A stretch of 64,000 nt of DNA from Candidatus Omnitrophota bacterium (GCA_030698625.1 JAUYMS010000033.1:1-64000); one strand, 5' to 3'; shown: positions 9,465 through 18,850, counted from the first letter of the stretch. Translations and numbers: made by a program. Notes: a model not told the origin generated them from the letters alone.

Positions 9465-10649
9465 TTAATCCTTTGCCTTCGCGCTACTAATCGGGTCCAA
9501 ACGCACTTTGACATCCCGCGGCGAAATACTGCGCAGGACCAGCCCCTCGGGAAAACTCAAATCCGAATCGACAAGGCGCACGGATCGCTCGCCTTTTTTC
9601 CACTCGGCTGCATTAAGAGTCAAACGAACGGAGCCTTCCTTCATCCAGTAAAACCTGCGCCGCGGAGCCGAAAAACTCGCTTTGACGTGATCTGAATTCA
9701 TAGCGGCAACGGTCAGCTGCTTCGGCACATTTTCGATGATGACGGGGACGTCAATGTTCTCATAAATCAACTCGGCACTATACACCTGCACGAACCACAG
9801 TGCCGAGGCCATCAATACGGCTATCACCTTTTCTCTTGAATTTTTCCTGAAATAATCGAACCAGGTCACCTTTTCACGCGCAGGATGGATTTCGTCATAC
9901 AACTGCTCGAGAATCTTCGCAAGCTCTCTGGGGTCCTGGACCCTGCGGATCTCCCCTCCTCGAGCGTACGAGACGCTTCCCCTCTCCTCCGATACAACCA
10001 GGCAGAGCGCGTCGGTCACCTCCGAGAGGCCCAGCGCAGCCGCGTGCCGGGTGCCGCCGTAACCGAGCTTGCCCGAGTCTTTGGAAAGCGGCAGATGCGC
10101 CGCCAAATGGGTGAGTTTATCCCCTTCGATGATCACGGCCCCGTCATGCCCGATCGAGTGGGAATCAAAGATACTCTTCAGTATGTGTTCGCTGAGTTTC
10201 CCGTGCAGTTCAATGCCGCCGTCGACATAGCCGGCGAGTATGTCTTTGCCGCGAATGGCAATGAGAGCTCCTATTTTCTCGGCGGCCAGATCAAACAGAG
10301 TCTTTACGAGAACCTCGACCTCATGCGTCGGCAAGTGAGTCGCGTATTTTTTTCCGAGTTTGCGGTTCAGACTCCAGATAGCGACTTGTTCGAAAAAATA
10401 ACGGATCTCCTGCTGAAAAATGACGATGACCCCGATCAAGACAACGGCCAGGACGCTTTGGAAGATCTGGGTCGTCAGCAAAAGATTGAACTGCCGGGCC
10501 AACAGATACAGCCCCCCGGCGATCGCCAGCCCGATCAAGACAAACGCGGCCCGGGTCTTCTCGAACCAAACGAAGACGATGTAGAGCACAATGGCGATAA
10601 TGCCGATGTCACAAACGTCCGTGAATTTTATGTTTAAATCCCAACCCAT
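9465..10649 (-). CDS. cdaA: Diadenylate cyclase CdaA fused to a YbbR (CdaR-like) domain
   Basis: CdaA makes the second messenger c-di-AMP from two ATP at the membrane. Residues 15-85 form the three CdaA membrane helices, and residues 105-245 the DAC domain with the DGA motif at 169-171. A fourth hydrophobic helix (about 275-290) leads to a YbbR-type domain with IDVPVIIENVP at 299-309. In Firmicutes CdaA and its regulator CdaR are separate adjacent genes; here they appear joined in one polypeptide. The second signature motif, normally RHR, reads GTRHAAALG (199-207), so the second Arg is Ala. Activity therefore needs testing. Confidence 0.88.
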   Translation of the reverse strand: MGWDLNIKFTDVCDIGIIAIVLYIVFVWFEKTRAAFVLIGLAIAGGLYLLARQFNLLLTTQIFQSVLAVVLIGVIVIFQQEIRYFFEQVAIWSLNRKLGKKYATHLPTHEVEVLVKTLFDLAAEKIGALIAIRGKDILAGYVDGGIELHGKLSEHILKSIFDSHSIGHDGAVIIEGDKLTHLAAHLPLSKDSGKLGYGGTRHAAALGLSEVTDALCLVVSEERGSVSYARGGEIRRVQDPRELAKILEQLYDEIHPAREKVTWFDYFRKNSREKVIAVLMASALWFVQVYSAELIYENIDVPVIIENVPKQLTVAAMNSDHVKASFSAPRRRFYWMKEGSVRLTLNAAEWKKGERSVRLVDSDLSFPEGLVLRSISPRDVKVRLDPISSAKAKD

Positions 10650-10675
10650 ATTCTGAAATACCCCGTGTCACCGCA

Positions 10676-12343
10676 TTAAGCTATCCGAGGATCCCGGATA
10701 ATACTCTTTTTTCGACTTTTATCCGTGACTTGAAATTCCATATATTTTCCGAACATCAGACGCGTTTGGGCGTCGAGGGCCGGGAGCGCACTTAAAAAGA
10801 CAAATATCCAGGGGAGCAAAAGCCATTGGCCGGCATAAAGACAGCGCCGCAAAAACGGGAATTTTACTCTTTTCTTAGGAAGCATCAACAGGCTCAAGGC
10901 AATCGTAATGACGAGCACAACGGTTGAGAGCCTAAAAATGAGCTGGGCTATCCGAGGCGCGCTATAATAAAGCACGGTCTCTGAAAACTCGCGTCCGGCA
11001 TAAAGGGCCGGGAGCCACCCGATCAAAGTCAGAATAATCGCCCACGTTGCCCAGGAGACATGGCCTTCAAACATTTTGATTGCGTGGCGCCATTTATCAT
11101 AAAAAGAAATGTTTTTGTTCTTTAAGAAAGCCCGCATCAGAATCGGGAAGTTCTCAACCCCCCAGGCCCAACGCCGCCTTTGCCGGTAAACACTCACGGC
11201 TGTCTTCCACCAATTGCCGGCATCGACAACATCCATGGACAGCGTGACGTATAAGGGAACGGCCCGGTAGTCACCGTCGAAGTGAATAAAGGCTTTCCAA
11301 AAAATTGCGGAGTCGTCTGAGATCATATCCACCGGCCAGTAATCGATCTCGACCAGGGCTTTAAAACTCATGCTGTGGCTCGAAAAGGTCACTAATTTTT
11401 CAGGGTTCGTTGCCTCGATAAGTTGAAAAAAGGAGGCCCCCATTTCAAGAACCCGGGTAAAGCCGTGTGTCTCCCAAATATTGTTGTTAAAAACGGGGAT
11501 TGGCTGGAAACTGGCCCTTTCACGTTTTGGCTCCACCAGATATTGATAGGTTAGGCAGGCAAAATAATCAGGGGGCACCACGGTATCGGCATCAAAACAT
11601 GAGATAATCACGTGTTCATAAGGAATAGCGTGTTTGTCCAGATAACTCTTTGCTTCCTTTGCCGCATAGGTCGTATTGGCACCTTTGACACAGGCTTCGC
11701 CCGATATGCCCGCAGGATGGATAAAAATAAGTATGTTCCGAAACTCATCCGAATACGCCTGCCTCAGGTTTTCGGCATCTTCCTTAACTCGACCGGGCGA
11801 TCGTTCTTCAAGGGCTAAAACAAGAATCATCTGACGGGACGGGAAGGTTCCCTTTGTTAAACTCTTAATCCCGGGCTCGGTAATTTCACGTGTCTCGCCG
11901 ACAATGGGAACGACAACGAGATGAATCAAATCTTTCGACGCCGGCCCCAGAGACCCCGCGCGAACACATCGAGTCATCTCTTTTTTGAAAATCCAATGCG
12001 ATAATCGGTCTTTAAGCGAAACCCCTTTGGGGGCGGAATCCCTTTCATTACTTTCATGATGGAGTTCATCCGCCTTTTGAATTCGACTTACCCAGTCTGT
12101 CTGTTTTTCTGCTTCCAAACGGAAGTAGGAAAGCAACAGAATGACGGTCATGTAAAGAAGCCGGTAGATCCAATACATTAAAAAAGCGATGACAAAAATG
12201 GCCGCGGCTACGGGACTAAAGAGTGACATCGAAAAGAGCCCTGCGAGGATGGTCCAACTCACGGCTCCCGGCAAGATCTCAAAGAATCTTTGCGTGCGCC
12301 TTTCTTGCGGCGTTAGATTTTTAGCCGAGTAACCAAATCTCAT
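10676..12343 (-). CDS. Membrane family 2 glycosyltransferase
   Basis: Two N-terminal membrane helices (about residues 25-80) precede a GT-A domain with the metal-binding DADT motif in SCFDADTVVPPDYF and the processive-enzyme motif QRRRW (in QRRRWAWGVE). Three to four helices follow at the C terminus. This architecture resembles cellulose/hyaluronan-synthase-type enzymes, though the acceptor and sugar are unknown. The start ATG overlaps the stop of the PEGA-protein gene by 4 bases, so translation is likely coupled and the two may act together in making or exporting an envelope polysaccharide. Confidence 0.82.
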   Translation of the reverse strand: MRFGYSAKNLTPQERRTQRFFEILPGAVSWTILAGLFSMSLFSPVAAAIFVIAFLMYWIYRLLYMTVILLLSYFRLEAEKQTDWVSRIQKADELHHESNERDSAPKGVSLKDRLSHWIFKKEMTRCVRAGSLGPASKDLIHLVVVPIVGETREITEPGIKSLTKGTFPSRQMILVLALEERSPGRVKEDAENLRQAYSDEFRNILIFIHPAGISGEACVKGANTTYAAKEAKSYLDKHAIPYEHVIISCFDADTVVPPDYFACLTYQYLVEPKRERASFQPIPVFNNNIWETHGFTRVLEMGASFFQLIEATNPEKLVTFSSHSMSFKALVEIDYWPVDMISDDSAIFWKAFIHFDGDYRAVPLYVTLSMDVVDAGNWWKTAVSVYRQRRRWAWGVENFPILMRAFLKNKNISFYDKWRHAIKMFEGHVSWATWAIILTLIGWLPALYAGREFSETVLYYSAPRIAQLIFRLSTVVLVITIALSLLMLPKKRVKFPFLRRCLYAGQWLLLPWIFVFLSALPALDAQTRLMFGKYMEFQVTDKSRKKSIIRDPRIA

Positions 12344-13812
12344 TCGTTTCTATCCTTTTTCCAGATCATTTCTTTTCGCTCGGGAAACGGCAAACTAAGG
12401 GCTTGCTGCTTGGGCCATATCTCCATTTGCTCAAGGTTCCCCTGCCCGTCATCCAGGTAGTACAGGAATCCCGTTTCATCTGAATAGGCAATGGAACTCC
12501 TATTTTTTACACTCACGAGCAACTCGGATTTGGCCTTCCCGTAAGTCTCCAGATTAAGCAGATAAACCTTATTCCCGTCACGATAAAGAACATGAGAAGC
12601 CTCATAAACCCAGTAAGCCTGCTCGATATTCTGCCCGGATTGGAACTCCCAGGAAAGCTTAGGCCCTGCCTCAAAGGCTTCATCGGGAGCTGATTCCGGT
12701 TTAATAAAATCCAAAATGCCCAGTTTGTCTTTTGTCCAAATAAGGAGGCGTTTTGTTTTTTTGTCATAAGCCTTGCCTCTTAGGCCCTCTTCAAGAAAAC
12801 GATAAGGCATACGATTCGCGATCAACTCGCCCTTAGCACCGGTAAAAATCAGGAGATCCGAACGGTAACTTTCGATCCGGTAGAATTCATCGGGAGAAAA
12901 CAGAGACATCCTTTTAGACGGCTCGGCCTGAAGTAAATATTCAGCTTCTTTCCCTTCACTATTAGTCTTCACGACACTTCCGTCTGGCTTCAGGATATAC
13001 AAATGATGATTGGCCGCTCCAAAACCATGAACTTCTTCGGAAATGACCAGCGGCAAGACAGGGTCCTCCGAAAAATCCAGTCTTTCGGTGCGGTGCCCGC
13101 GGAGGACATAAAGGTAGTTGGAATTTTCCTCACTCCAGCTCAGGAACTCGACCTTATCATTTCCGAGCAGGGGCAAGGTTTTCCCGGATCCCTTAACTGA
13201 ACCGACATCATATTTGAGATAGTGAGAGAGGCCATTTTGGATTAATTCTAAAACCAGGTCAGACGAACGAGGAGCGCTCCAAGCATGCCGCACGCGAGTG
13301 CCTTCAAAATCCGGAAACTTCTCCGCTAAACGGTAGAGGGTACGCGTGTTCGTATCCAAGACGGCGTAATCTTCCAGGTTGTTGCCGGCACTCAACAGCA
13401 GATACCGGTTTTCTTTAAAGCCGGTCACATCACTGAAGTCCCCTTGAATAATCTGTTTGCTCCTGCGGTTTTCAGGGGTAAGAAGGATGTAGTCCAGCAC
13501 CGACGCCCTTTCGGCCATTACGGGAATCGGCTGCTCCCATTCCCGGTATCCCGGCGACACAATCTTCACCCGATAATTACCCGGAACCAGATTGCGGAGC
13601 ATCGCCGGGGTTTTTTCTGTAAAGCGGCTGTCCTCCAAATAGATCGTTGCGCCCTGAGGCACCGTGGACAAATAAATCAATCCGGTTTTTACAAACCGGT
13701 CGCCTTGCGTCGGTTTGTAGATCACCCCAAGGGCATACAAAATGGTCAAAGGACAACTAATCAGGTAGGCGATCATCAATAAGTAAAAGAGTATTCTTCT
13801 TAAGAGGATCAT
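12340..13812 (-). CDS. PEGA-domain membrane-anchored protein
   Basis: An N-terminal membrane helix (within the first 30 residues) is followed by a PEGA domain: LIYLSTVPQGATIYLED through LRNLVPGNYRVKIVSPGYREW. PEGA domains are common in surface-layer and envelope proteins and may bind sugars. The remaining 350 residues contain repeated strand-rich segments that resemble a beta-propeller, without a family I can name. Start: an ATG is chosen; an in-frame GTG 18 bases upstream, with AAGG five bases before it, is equally possible. It forms a two-gene unit with the glycosyltransferase. Confidence 0.75.
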   Translation of the reverse strand: MILLRRILFYLLMIAYLISCPLTILYALGVIYKPTQGDRFVKTGLIYLSTVPQGATIYLEDSRFTEKTPAMLRNLVPGNYRVKIVSPGYREWEQPIPVMAERASVLDYILLTPENRRSKQIIQGDFSDVTGFKENRYLLLSAGNNLEDYAVLDTNTRTLYRLAEKFPDFEGTRVRHAWSAPRSSDLVLELIQNGLSHYLKYDVGSVKGSGKTLPLLGNDKVEFLSWSEENSNYLYVLRGHRTERLDFSEDPVLPLVISEEVHGFGAANHHLYILKPDGSVVKTNSEGKEAEYLLQAEPSKRMSLFSPDEFYRIESYRSDLLIFTGAKGELIANRMPYRFLEEGLRGKAYDKKTKRLLIWTKDKLGILDFIKPESAPDEAFEAGPKLSWEFQSGQNIEQAYWVYEASHVLYRDGNKVYLLNLETYGKAKSELLVSVKNRSSIAYSDETGFLYYLDDGQGNLEQMEIWPKQQALSLPFPERKEMIWKKDRNE

Positions 13813-13908
13813 AGACCTACATGATATCACCTAACCTTATTTATACAAATACGATATAGACCCCGCAGGTATCTTCAATTAGAATGCCACGAAAGACAGG
13901 GACCATGC

Positions 13909-14622
13909 ATGGATTGGTTACGCGACCTACAAATTTTACCTCAGCCCGACGACACCACCTGCGGTCCGACCTGCCTGCATGCCATTTATGATTACTACGG
14001 CGATGAGATCCCGATCAAGCAAGTCATTGAGGAGGTTTCTTCGCTCAAAGAAGGCGGCACCCTCGCCGTCATGCTTGGCTGCCACGCGCTCAAGCGCGGC
14101 TATCGGGCAAAAATCTATACCTATAACCTTCAGGTTTTTGACCCGGCTTGGTTTCAAACTAAAACAGACATTTCAAGCCGGCTTTCAAAGCAATTAAAGC
14201 ACAAGAGAAGCCGCAAGTTACGGGCTTCGACAAACGCCTATCTCGAATTTCTCAAACTCGGGGGAAAAGTCTTGTTCGAGGATCTCACGGCGACCCTGAT
14301 TCGCAAATACCTTTATCGTTCCGTGCCTATCCTGACCGGTTTAAGCTCAACCTACCTTTACCATTCTACTCGAGAGCGCGTAGCGGATTGCACGGCGGAC
14401 GATATTCGCGGGGAGCCCACCGGCCACTTTGTGATTCTCTGCGGGTACGAGAAAGAAAAAAGAATCGTTCTGGTGGCCGACCCCTACAAGAACAATCCCC
14501 TTTCAAATAAACAGCTTTATCCCGTTCAGGCCAGCCGTTTGATCGGGGCTATTCTGCTTGGGATCCTGACTTACGACGCCAATCTGCTGATCATCGAAAA
14601 GCCGGGCAAGGTGAAAAAGTAA
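13909..14622 (+). CDS. C39-like cysteine peptidase
   Basis: The protein starts with a papain-like C39 nucleophile segment, DDTTCGPTCLHAIYDYYG, giving Cys near residue 18. His appears in PTGHFVILCGYE and Asp in VADPYKNN, completing the triad. C39 domains normally cut double-glycine leader peptides when fused to ABC exporters; here the domain stands alone, without membrane helices. It is the first gene of a plus-strand set with two amidoligases and an amidohydrolase, 4 bases before the next start. It could process or hydrolyse a peptide product, or release it from a carrier. Activity is inferred only. Confidence 0.8.
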   Translation: MDWLRDLQILPQPDDTTCGPTCLHAIYDYYGDEIPIKQVIEEVSSLKEGGTLAVMLGCHALKRGYRAKIYTYNLQVFDPAWFQTKTDISSRLSKQLKHKRSRKLRASTNAYLEFLKLGGKVLFEDLTATLIRKYLYRSVPILTGLSSTYLYHSTRERVADCTADDIRGEPTGHFVILCGYEKEKRIVLVADPYKNNPLSNKQLYPVQASRLIGAILLGILTYDANLLIIEKPGKVKK

Positions 14623-14626
14623 AGCG

Positions 14627-16096
14627 ATGTCGTCGCTCATCGTCACCAAAAATCCAAAGCATTGGCCCATTCACATCCCGGGCGTTCAGGTGCTTTCTTC
14701 CAAGGACTACCTCACGGATCCGCACTATGCGGAATTGGAGAACGTTAAGCTCTTTAATCTGTGCAAGTCCTATCATTATCAAAGTAACGGTTATTACGTT
14801 TCGCTGCTTGCCGCCGCCAGAGGCCATAAACCGGTTCCCGATATCAGCACGCTTCAGAACATGCGCTCGGTGGCCATTAGCCGGATTATGACCGAGGACC
14901 TGGAACTCATGATCCAAACAAATTTGCGCGACATTCAGTCCAAGGATTTTGTTCTAAGTATCTATTTCGGGAAAAACCTCGCGAAGAGGTATGACCGGCT
15001 GGCCTGGAAGCTCTATAACATGTTTGAAGCTCCCATGCTGCGCGCCTTTTTTGTTTTTAAGAAGGAATGGATACTTAAAAGGATTACCCCCATTTCCATG
15101 GATGACGTTCCGGATCACCACCGCCCATTCCTAGTCGATCGCGCGCTCGCTTATTTTTCGAAAAAGAAGATGCGCAGTTCTAAGAAGATTTCTTTCAGCT
15201 ATGATTTAGCCCTCCTCTACGACCCTAAAGAAAAATTCCCCCCTTCGGATTCTAAGGCGCTTAAGCATTTTGCCAAGGCCGCTGAAGCGGAGGGAATGCG
15301 GCCCGAACTCATCACCAAAGATGACTTCGGACGCATTGCCGAATTTGATGCCCTCTTCATACGCACAACCACCCAGGTTTATGACTACACCTATCAGTTT
15401 GCCAGACGCGCGGAGGCCGAAGGTCTGGCCGTGATTGATGACCCCGAATCGATCATTCGCTGCACCAATAAGGTGTTTCTGGCCGAATGCCTGAAGAAAC
15501 ATAAGATCCCTATCCCGCAAACTTTTATCCTCCAGCGCGAGCAAATGAAATCGCTCGAAAATAAGATCATTTTCCCGTGCGTGCTCAAGCTTCCGGATAG
15601 CGCTTTTTCTCTGGGTGTCATAAAAGTAGACGATTGGGATTCCTTCGTCACCCAGGCTTCGTCCTTTTTTGATGAATCCGATTTAATCATTACACAGGAA
15701 TTTATTCCGACGGCCTTTGACTGGCGCATCGGCATTCTTGACGGAAAGCCTCTCTATGCCTGCCGCTATCATATGGCCGCCGAGCACTGGCAAATTATGA
15801 AGCAATCAAATACAGGGGAGACTTTCGCAGGCAAGGTCGAGGCGGTTCCCCTTCGCCAAGTGCCCGCGCAGGTCCTAGAAACGGCTCTAAAATCCACCTA
15901 CCCTATCGGAAAGGGCCTTTATGGCGTGGATCTCAAGGAAATAGACGGAAAGGCCTACGTAATTGAAGTCAATGATAACCCAAGCATCGATGCGGGCTAT
16001 GAAGATTCCCTTCTCGGAGATAAACTTTATGGATGGATCATGAAATCACTGCGCGGGAGAATTGAGTGGCTCAAGAAAGGCAAGCAAATCCGTTGA
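14627..16096 (+). CDS. RimK-like ATP-grasp ligase with RLAN-type N-terminal domain
   Basis: ATP-grasp ligases form amide bonds through an acyl-phosphate. Residues 1-180 match the alpha/beta N-terminal extension seen on some RimK-like proteins (RLAN type: SYHYQSNGYYVSLLAAARG). Residues 200-480 are the ATP-grasp core, with lysine-bearing CVLKLPDSAFSLGVIKV (which lacks a second Gly-rich block), EFIPTAFDWRIGIL, and a metal-binding VIEVNDNPSID near the end. The acceptor is not known. RimK itself adds glutamate to ribosomal protein S6; a similar transfer onto a small molecule or peptide is plausible here. It is packed between the C39-like and GCS2 genes. Confidence 0.82.
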   Translation: MSSLIVTKNPKHWPIHIPGVQVLSSKDYLTDPHYAELENVKLFNLCKSYHYQSNGYYVSLLAAARGHKPVPDISTLQNMRSVAISRIMTEDLELMIQTNLRDIQSKDFVLSIYFGKNLAKRYDRLAWKLYNMFEAPMLRAFFVFKKEWILKRITPISMDDVPDHHRPFLVDRALAYFSKKKMRSSKKISFSYDLALLYDPKEKFPPSDSKALKHFAKAAEAEGMRPELITKDDFGRIAEFDALFIRTTTQVYDYTYQFARRAEAEGLAVIDDPESIIRCTNKVFLAECLKKHKIPIPQTFILQREQMKSLENKIIFPCVLKLPDSAFSLGVIKVDDWDSFVTQASSFFDESDLIITQEFIPTAFDWRIGILDGKPLYACRYHMAAEHWQIMKQSNTGETFAGKVEAVPLRQVPAQVLETALKSTYPIGKGLYGVDLKEIDGKAYVIEVNDNPSIDAGYEDSLLGDKLYGWIMKSLRGRIEWLKKGKQIR

Positions 16097-17355
16097 ATGA
16101 GGTCGTTGACGAGCCGCTTCATTTATTTGAGGGCTACGGCATAGAGCTCGAGTATATGGCGGTGTCAGAAGACACCCTGTGCGTCGCGCCCATCGTTGAT
16201 GAGATCCTAAAGAAGGCGCATGGTTCTTACACCATAGACCACATTTCGGGGGAAATGGGATGGGCCAATGAGCTTGTCTGTCATGTCATTGAAATCAGGA
16301 CCGATGATCCCGCCGATTCACTCCAAGGCCTTGCCGCTAAATTCAGCGAATCCGTTGCGGCCGCCAATGCACTGGCGGACTCCTTCGGATGCCGGCTCAT
16401 GCCCACGGCCATGCATCCCTGGATGGAACCGGAGCGGGAGACAAAGCTCTGGCCGCATGAATATAATGAAGTCTATAGGCAGTTCGATAAGATCTTTAAC
16501 TGCAAGCGTCATGGATGGGCCAACCTTCAAAGCTGTCAGATCAATCTGCCCTTTTCGGGAGACGCGGAATTCGGAAAATTACACGCGGCGATCAGGCTTC
16601 TACTGCCCCTCATGCCGGCCCTTGCAACGAGCTCGCCGTTTATGGCAAATCAGCTGCACGGTCGATTAAATAACCGGCTCGCAGAGTACCGGGTCAACTC
16701 GGCGCGGGTTCCTTCGATTGTCGGAAGCTGCATCCCTGAAGCCGTCTTCACAAAAAAAGAGTATGAAACGGCGATCCTGAATAAAATCTATAACGATATT
16801 CGCCCTATGGACGCTGAAGGAATTCTACAGCATGAATGGCTGAACGCCCGCGGCGCCATCGCCCGATTTGACCGTGACGCCATTGAGATCCGTGTCCTCG
16901 ATATGCAGGAATGCCCGGCCGTGGATATTGCGATCTGTAAGGCGATTGTTTCCGTGCTCAAAGCCTTGGTGGATGAAAAGTTCATCTCTTATAAGGACCA
17001 GGCATCCCGCGAGACCGAACCCCTTGAAGCCGTTCTTAAAAGCACGATTCAGTCCGCCGAACTGACTGCGGTCACGGATACAAAATACCTTGAGATCTTC
17101 GGGTTAACGCAAGCCGCCTATACGGCGCGTGAGATTTGGCATCATTTGCTTGAAAAGACTTTTTCGGCAGAGACTGAAGAGGACAAGCATGATTTGGAAA
17201 TCGTCAAAACCATCCTTGATGAGGGTGTCCTGGCGCGGCGCATTATCAACGCGGTGGGCCGTAACGATTTCTCGCGAGAGAACCTGCGTAAGATCTACGG
17301 AGAACTTTGCGATTGCCTAAATCATGGGGAAATGTTCCGTGTTAGACAAGTATGA
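16093..17355 (+). CDS. GCS2-family glutamate-amine/cysteine ligase
   Basis: GCS2 enzymes (gamma-glutamylcysteine synthetase-like, YbdK family) join glutamate to an amine. Recognisable parts are GYGIELEYMAV with acidic metal ligands near the N terminus, ANELVCHVIEIRT, and NLQSCQINLPFSGD (residues 130-160). The start is uncertain. A TTG at 16093 overlaps the stop of the upstream gene as TTGA and follows AAGAAAGG, fitting coupled translation. An ATG at 16066 would overlap by 31 bases. Together with the ATP-grasp protein it gives two ligases of different folds in one operon. The true substrates cannot be read from sequence. Confidence 0.82.
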   Translation: MNEVVDEPLHLFEGYGIELEYMAVSEDTLCVAPIVDEILKKAHGSYTIDHISGEMGWANELVCHVIEIRTDDPADSLQGLAAKFSESVAAANALADSFGCRLMPTAMHPWMEPERETKLWPHEYNEVYRQFDKIFNCKRHGWANLQSCQINLPFSGDAEFGKLHAAIRLLLPLMPALATSSPFMANQLHGRLNNRLAEYRVNSARVPSIVGSCIPEAVFTKKEYETAILNKIYNDIRPMDAEGILQHEWLNARGAIARFDRDAIEIRVLDMQECPAVDIAICKAIVSVLKALVDEKFISYKDQASRETEPLEAVLKSTIQSAELTAVTDTKYLEIFGLTQAAYTAREIWHHLLEKTFSAETEEDKHDLEIVKTILDEGVLARRIINAVGRNDFSRENLRKIYGELCDCLNHGEMFRVRQV

Positions 17356-18043
17356 CATTCTCCTCACCTGTGAACACGCGACAAATGCTGTCCCCCCTGA
17401 CCTCAGGCCCCTGTTCCCGAAGCACATCCTGAAGACTCACCGCGGCTTTGACATCGGCGCACTGACCCTTGCAAAGAAACTAAGCCGCCGGTTCAAGAAA
17501 AGGCTTTACCGGGCGACTGCAAGCAGACTCGTCATCGATTTAAACAGGTCGATTCACAATCGCCGGAGTCTTTTTAGCCGGTACCTAAATCCGTTGGACA
17601 GTCGCAGAAAAAAAAGGATTCTAGAGCAATTATACCTGCCCTATCGAAAAGCCGTCGAGGACGAGATCCGTAAGAAAACGAGGCGTAAGAAGCCCGTCCT
17701 TCATCTCTCCGTGCACAGTTTTACGCCTGTTCTTAACGGCCGGCCGCGAAAGACGGATATCGGGCTGTTATTCGACCCGAAAAGAAAAGGCGAAAGAGTG
17801 CTTTGCTTGAGATGGAAGGAAATCCTCCGCCGGAAAGCCCCTCAGTTATGCGTCAGGTTCAATGATCCCTATCGCGGTACTGCCGACGGTTTCACAACCT
17901 CTCTGAGACGGCGCTTGCCTGCTTCGGCGTATTTGGGGATTGAACTTGAGATCAATCAAAAGTTCCCGCTTGGCTCCGACGAGCGATGGCTGAAACTGCA
18001 GCAACAACTCATCGACAGTTTGCACGGACTCGTGCAGGGATAG
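17339..18043 (+). CDS. N-formylglutamate amidohydrolase-like protein
   Basis: Family members hydrolyse N-formylglutamate or related acyl-glutamates at a zinc centre. Signatures in order are TCEHATNAVP, RGFDIGA, SRLVIDLNRS, SVHSFTPVLNG, TDIGLLFDP and LGIELEINQ, which contain the expected His and Glu ligands. Total length is about 234 residues. A GTG start at 17339 follows GGGGA with 8-base spacing; an ATG 15 bases upstream lacks such a site. The gene overlaps GCS2, so it is the last member of the tightly packed set. In this setting it may trim or recycle the ligase products instead of serving histidine breakdown. Confidence 0.82.
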   Translation: MLDKYDILLTCEHATNAVPPDLRPLFPKHILKTHRGFDIGALTLAKKLSRRFKKRLYRATASRLVIDLNRSIHNRRSLFSRYLNPLDSRRKKRILEQLYLPYRKAVEDEIRKKTRRKKPVLHLSVHSFTPVLNGRPRKTDIGLLFDPKRKGERVLCLRWKEILRRKAPQLCVRFNDPYRGTADGFTTSLRRRLPASAYLGIELEINQKFPLGSDERWLKLQQQLIDSLHGLVQG

Positions 18044-18057
18044 CTTCATGATTAAAC

Positions 18058-18085
18058 TTGACGTTTTTAGGGACTCCCCTATCAT
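18058..18085 (+). promoter_or_regulatory. Candidate sigma70-type promoter for the methyltransferase at 18095
   Basis: A TTGACG box and a TATCAT box are separated by 16 bases. The predicted transcription start is only a few bases before the ATG, and no ribosome-binding site is visible, so the mRNA may be leaderless. Confidence 0.4.
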
Positions 18086-18094
18086 GTTTCAATC

Positions 18095-18826
18095 ATGGCG
18101 CATCCCCCTACAACGCTGCAGGAAGACATGTCGGCCGAGGACCTCGCCCGACTGAAAATGAAAGTCGCGGGCGTCCATTGGTATCATTCAATGGATTTGG
18201 GTCATGGCATCACGACGCCCGGCAAATACGCGCCTGCCGAATGGCTTCCGCGTTTAAATTTACCGAATGACCTGCGGGGCCGGACCGTTCTGGATATTGG
18301 GGCATGGGACGGTTTTTTCTCCTTCGAGGCCGAACGACGCGGTGCCGGCCGGGTGCTTGCCACGGATTCGTTTTGCTGGTCGGGTGAAGGGTGGGGTTCA
18401 AAAGCCGGCTTCGAGTTAGCGCGAACCGCTCTGGGTTCCAAGGTGGAGGACAGAGACATCGAGGTCCTCGATCTGAGCCCCGAAGAAATCGGCACCTTCG
18501 ACATTGTCCTTTTTCTGGGCGTCCTCTATCACATGAAGCATCCCCTTCTTGCCCTCGAGCGAACGGCCGCCGTCACGAAAGACTTACTAGTCCTCCAGAC
18601 CCATGTGGTGCTCGAAGACACGCTGCAACCCGTCATGGTTTTTTATCCCGGCAAAGAATTTAACGAGGACTACACGAATTGGTGGGTGCCGAACCGCTTA
18701 GCCGTCGAGGCAATGTTAAAGACGGTTGGGTTTAAAAGGATTGAATGTGTCTCGAAAACAGCGTGGGGCGAACCGTACCCCAACAATCAGAAGGCCTGGA
18801 CCGTTGTCTATCATGCCCGCCGGTAG
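18095..18826 (+). CDS. CmoB-like SAM-dependent methyltransferase
   Basis: The protein shows a motif I of LDIGAWDGFFSFEAE after an N-terminal WYHSMDLGHGITTPG segment, a layout shared with tRNA (mo5U34) carboxymethyltransferase CmoB and its DUF1698 relatives. Motif II is VLATDS and motif IV FLGVLYHMKHPL. At 243 residues it lacks the CmoB N-terminal extension, so it is a CmoB-like core protein and not CmoB. It lies 51 bases after the amidoligase set on the same strand and may modify that product, although a separate promoter is possible. Confidence 0.8.
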   Translation: MAHPPTTLQEDMSAEDLARLKMKVAGVHWYHSMDLGHGITTPGKYAPAEWLPRLNLPNDLRGRTVLDIGAWDGFFSFEAERRGAGRVLATDSFCWSGEGWGSKAGFELARTALGSKVEDRDIEVLDLSPEEIGTFDIVLFLGVLYHMKHPLLALERTAAVTKDLLVLQTHVVLEDTLQPVMVFYPGKEFNEDYTNWWVPNRLAVEAMLKTVGFKRIECVSKTAWGEPYPNNQKAWTVVYHARR

Positions 18827-18850
18827 CATTTAAGGATACGGCGAAGGCGG

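Noticed and set aside
9885-10637. Plus-strand open frame of 250 codons opposite the diadenylate cyclase gene
   Set aside because: The minus strand carries the conserved DAC domain. The antisense frame is an artefact of high GC third positions.
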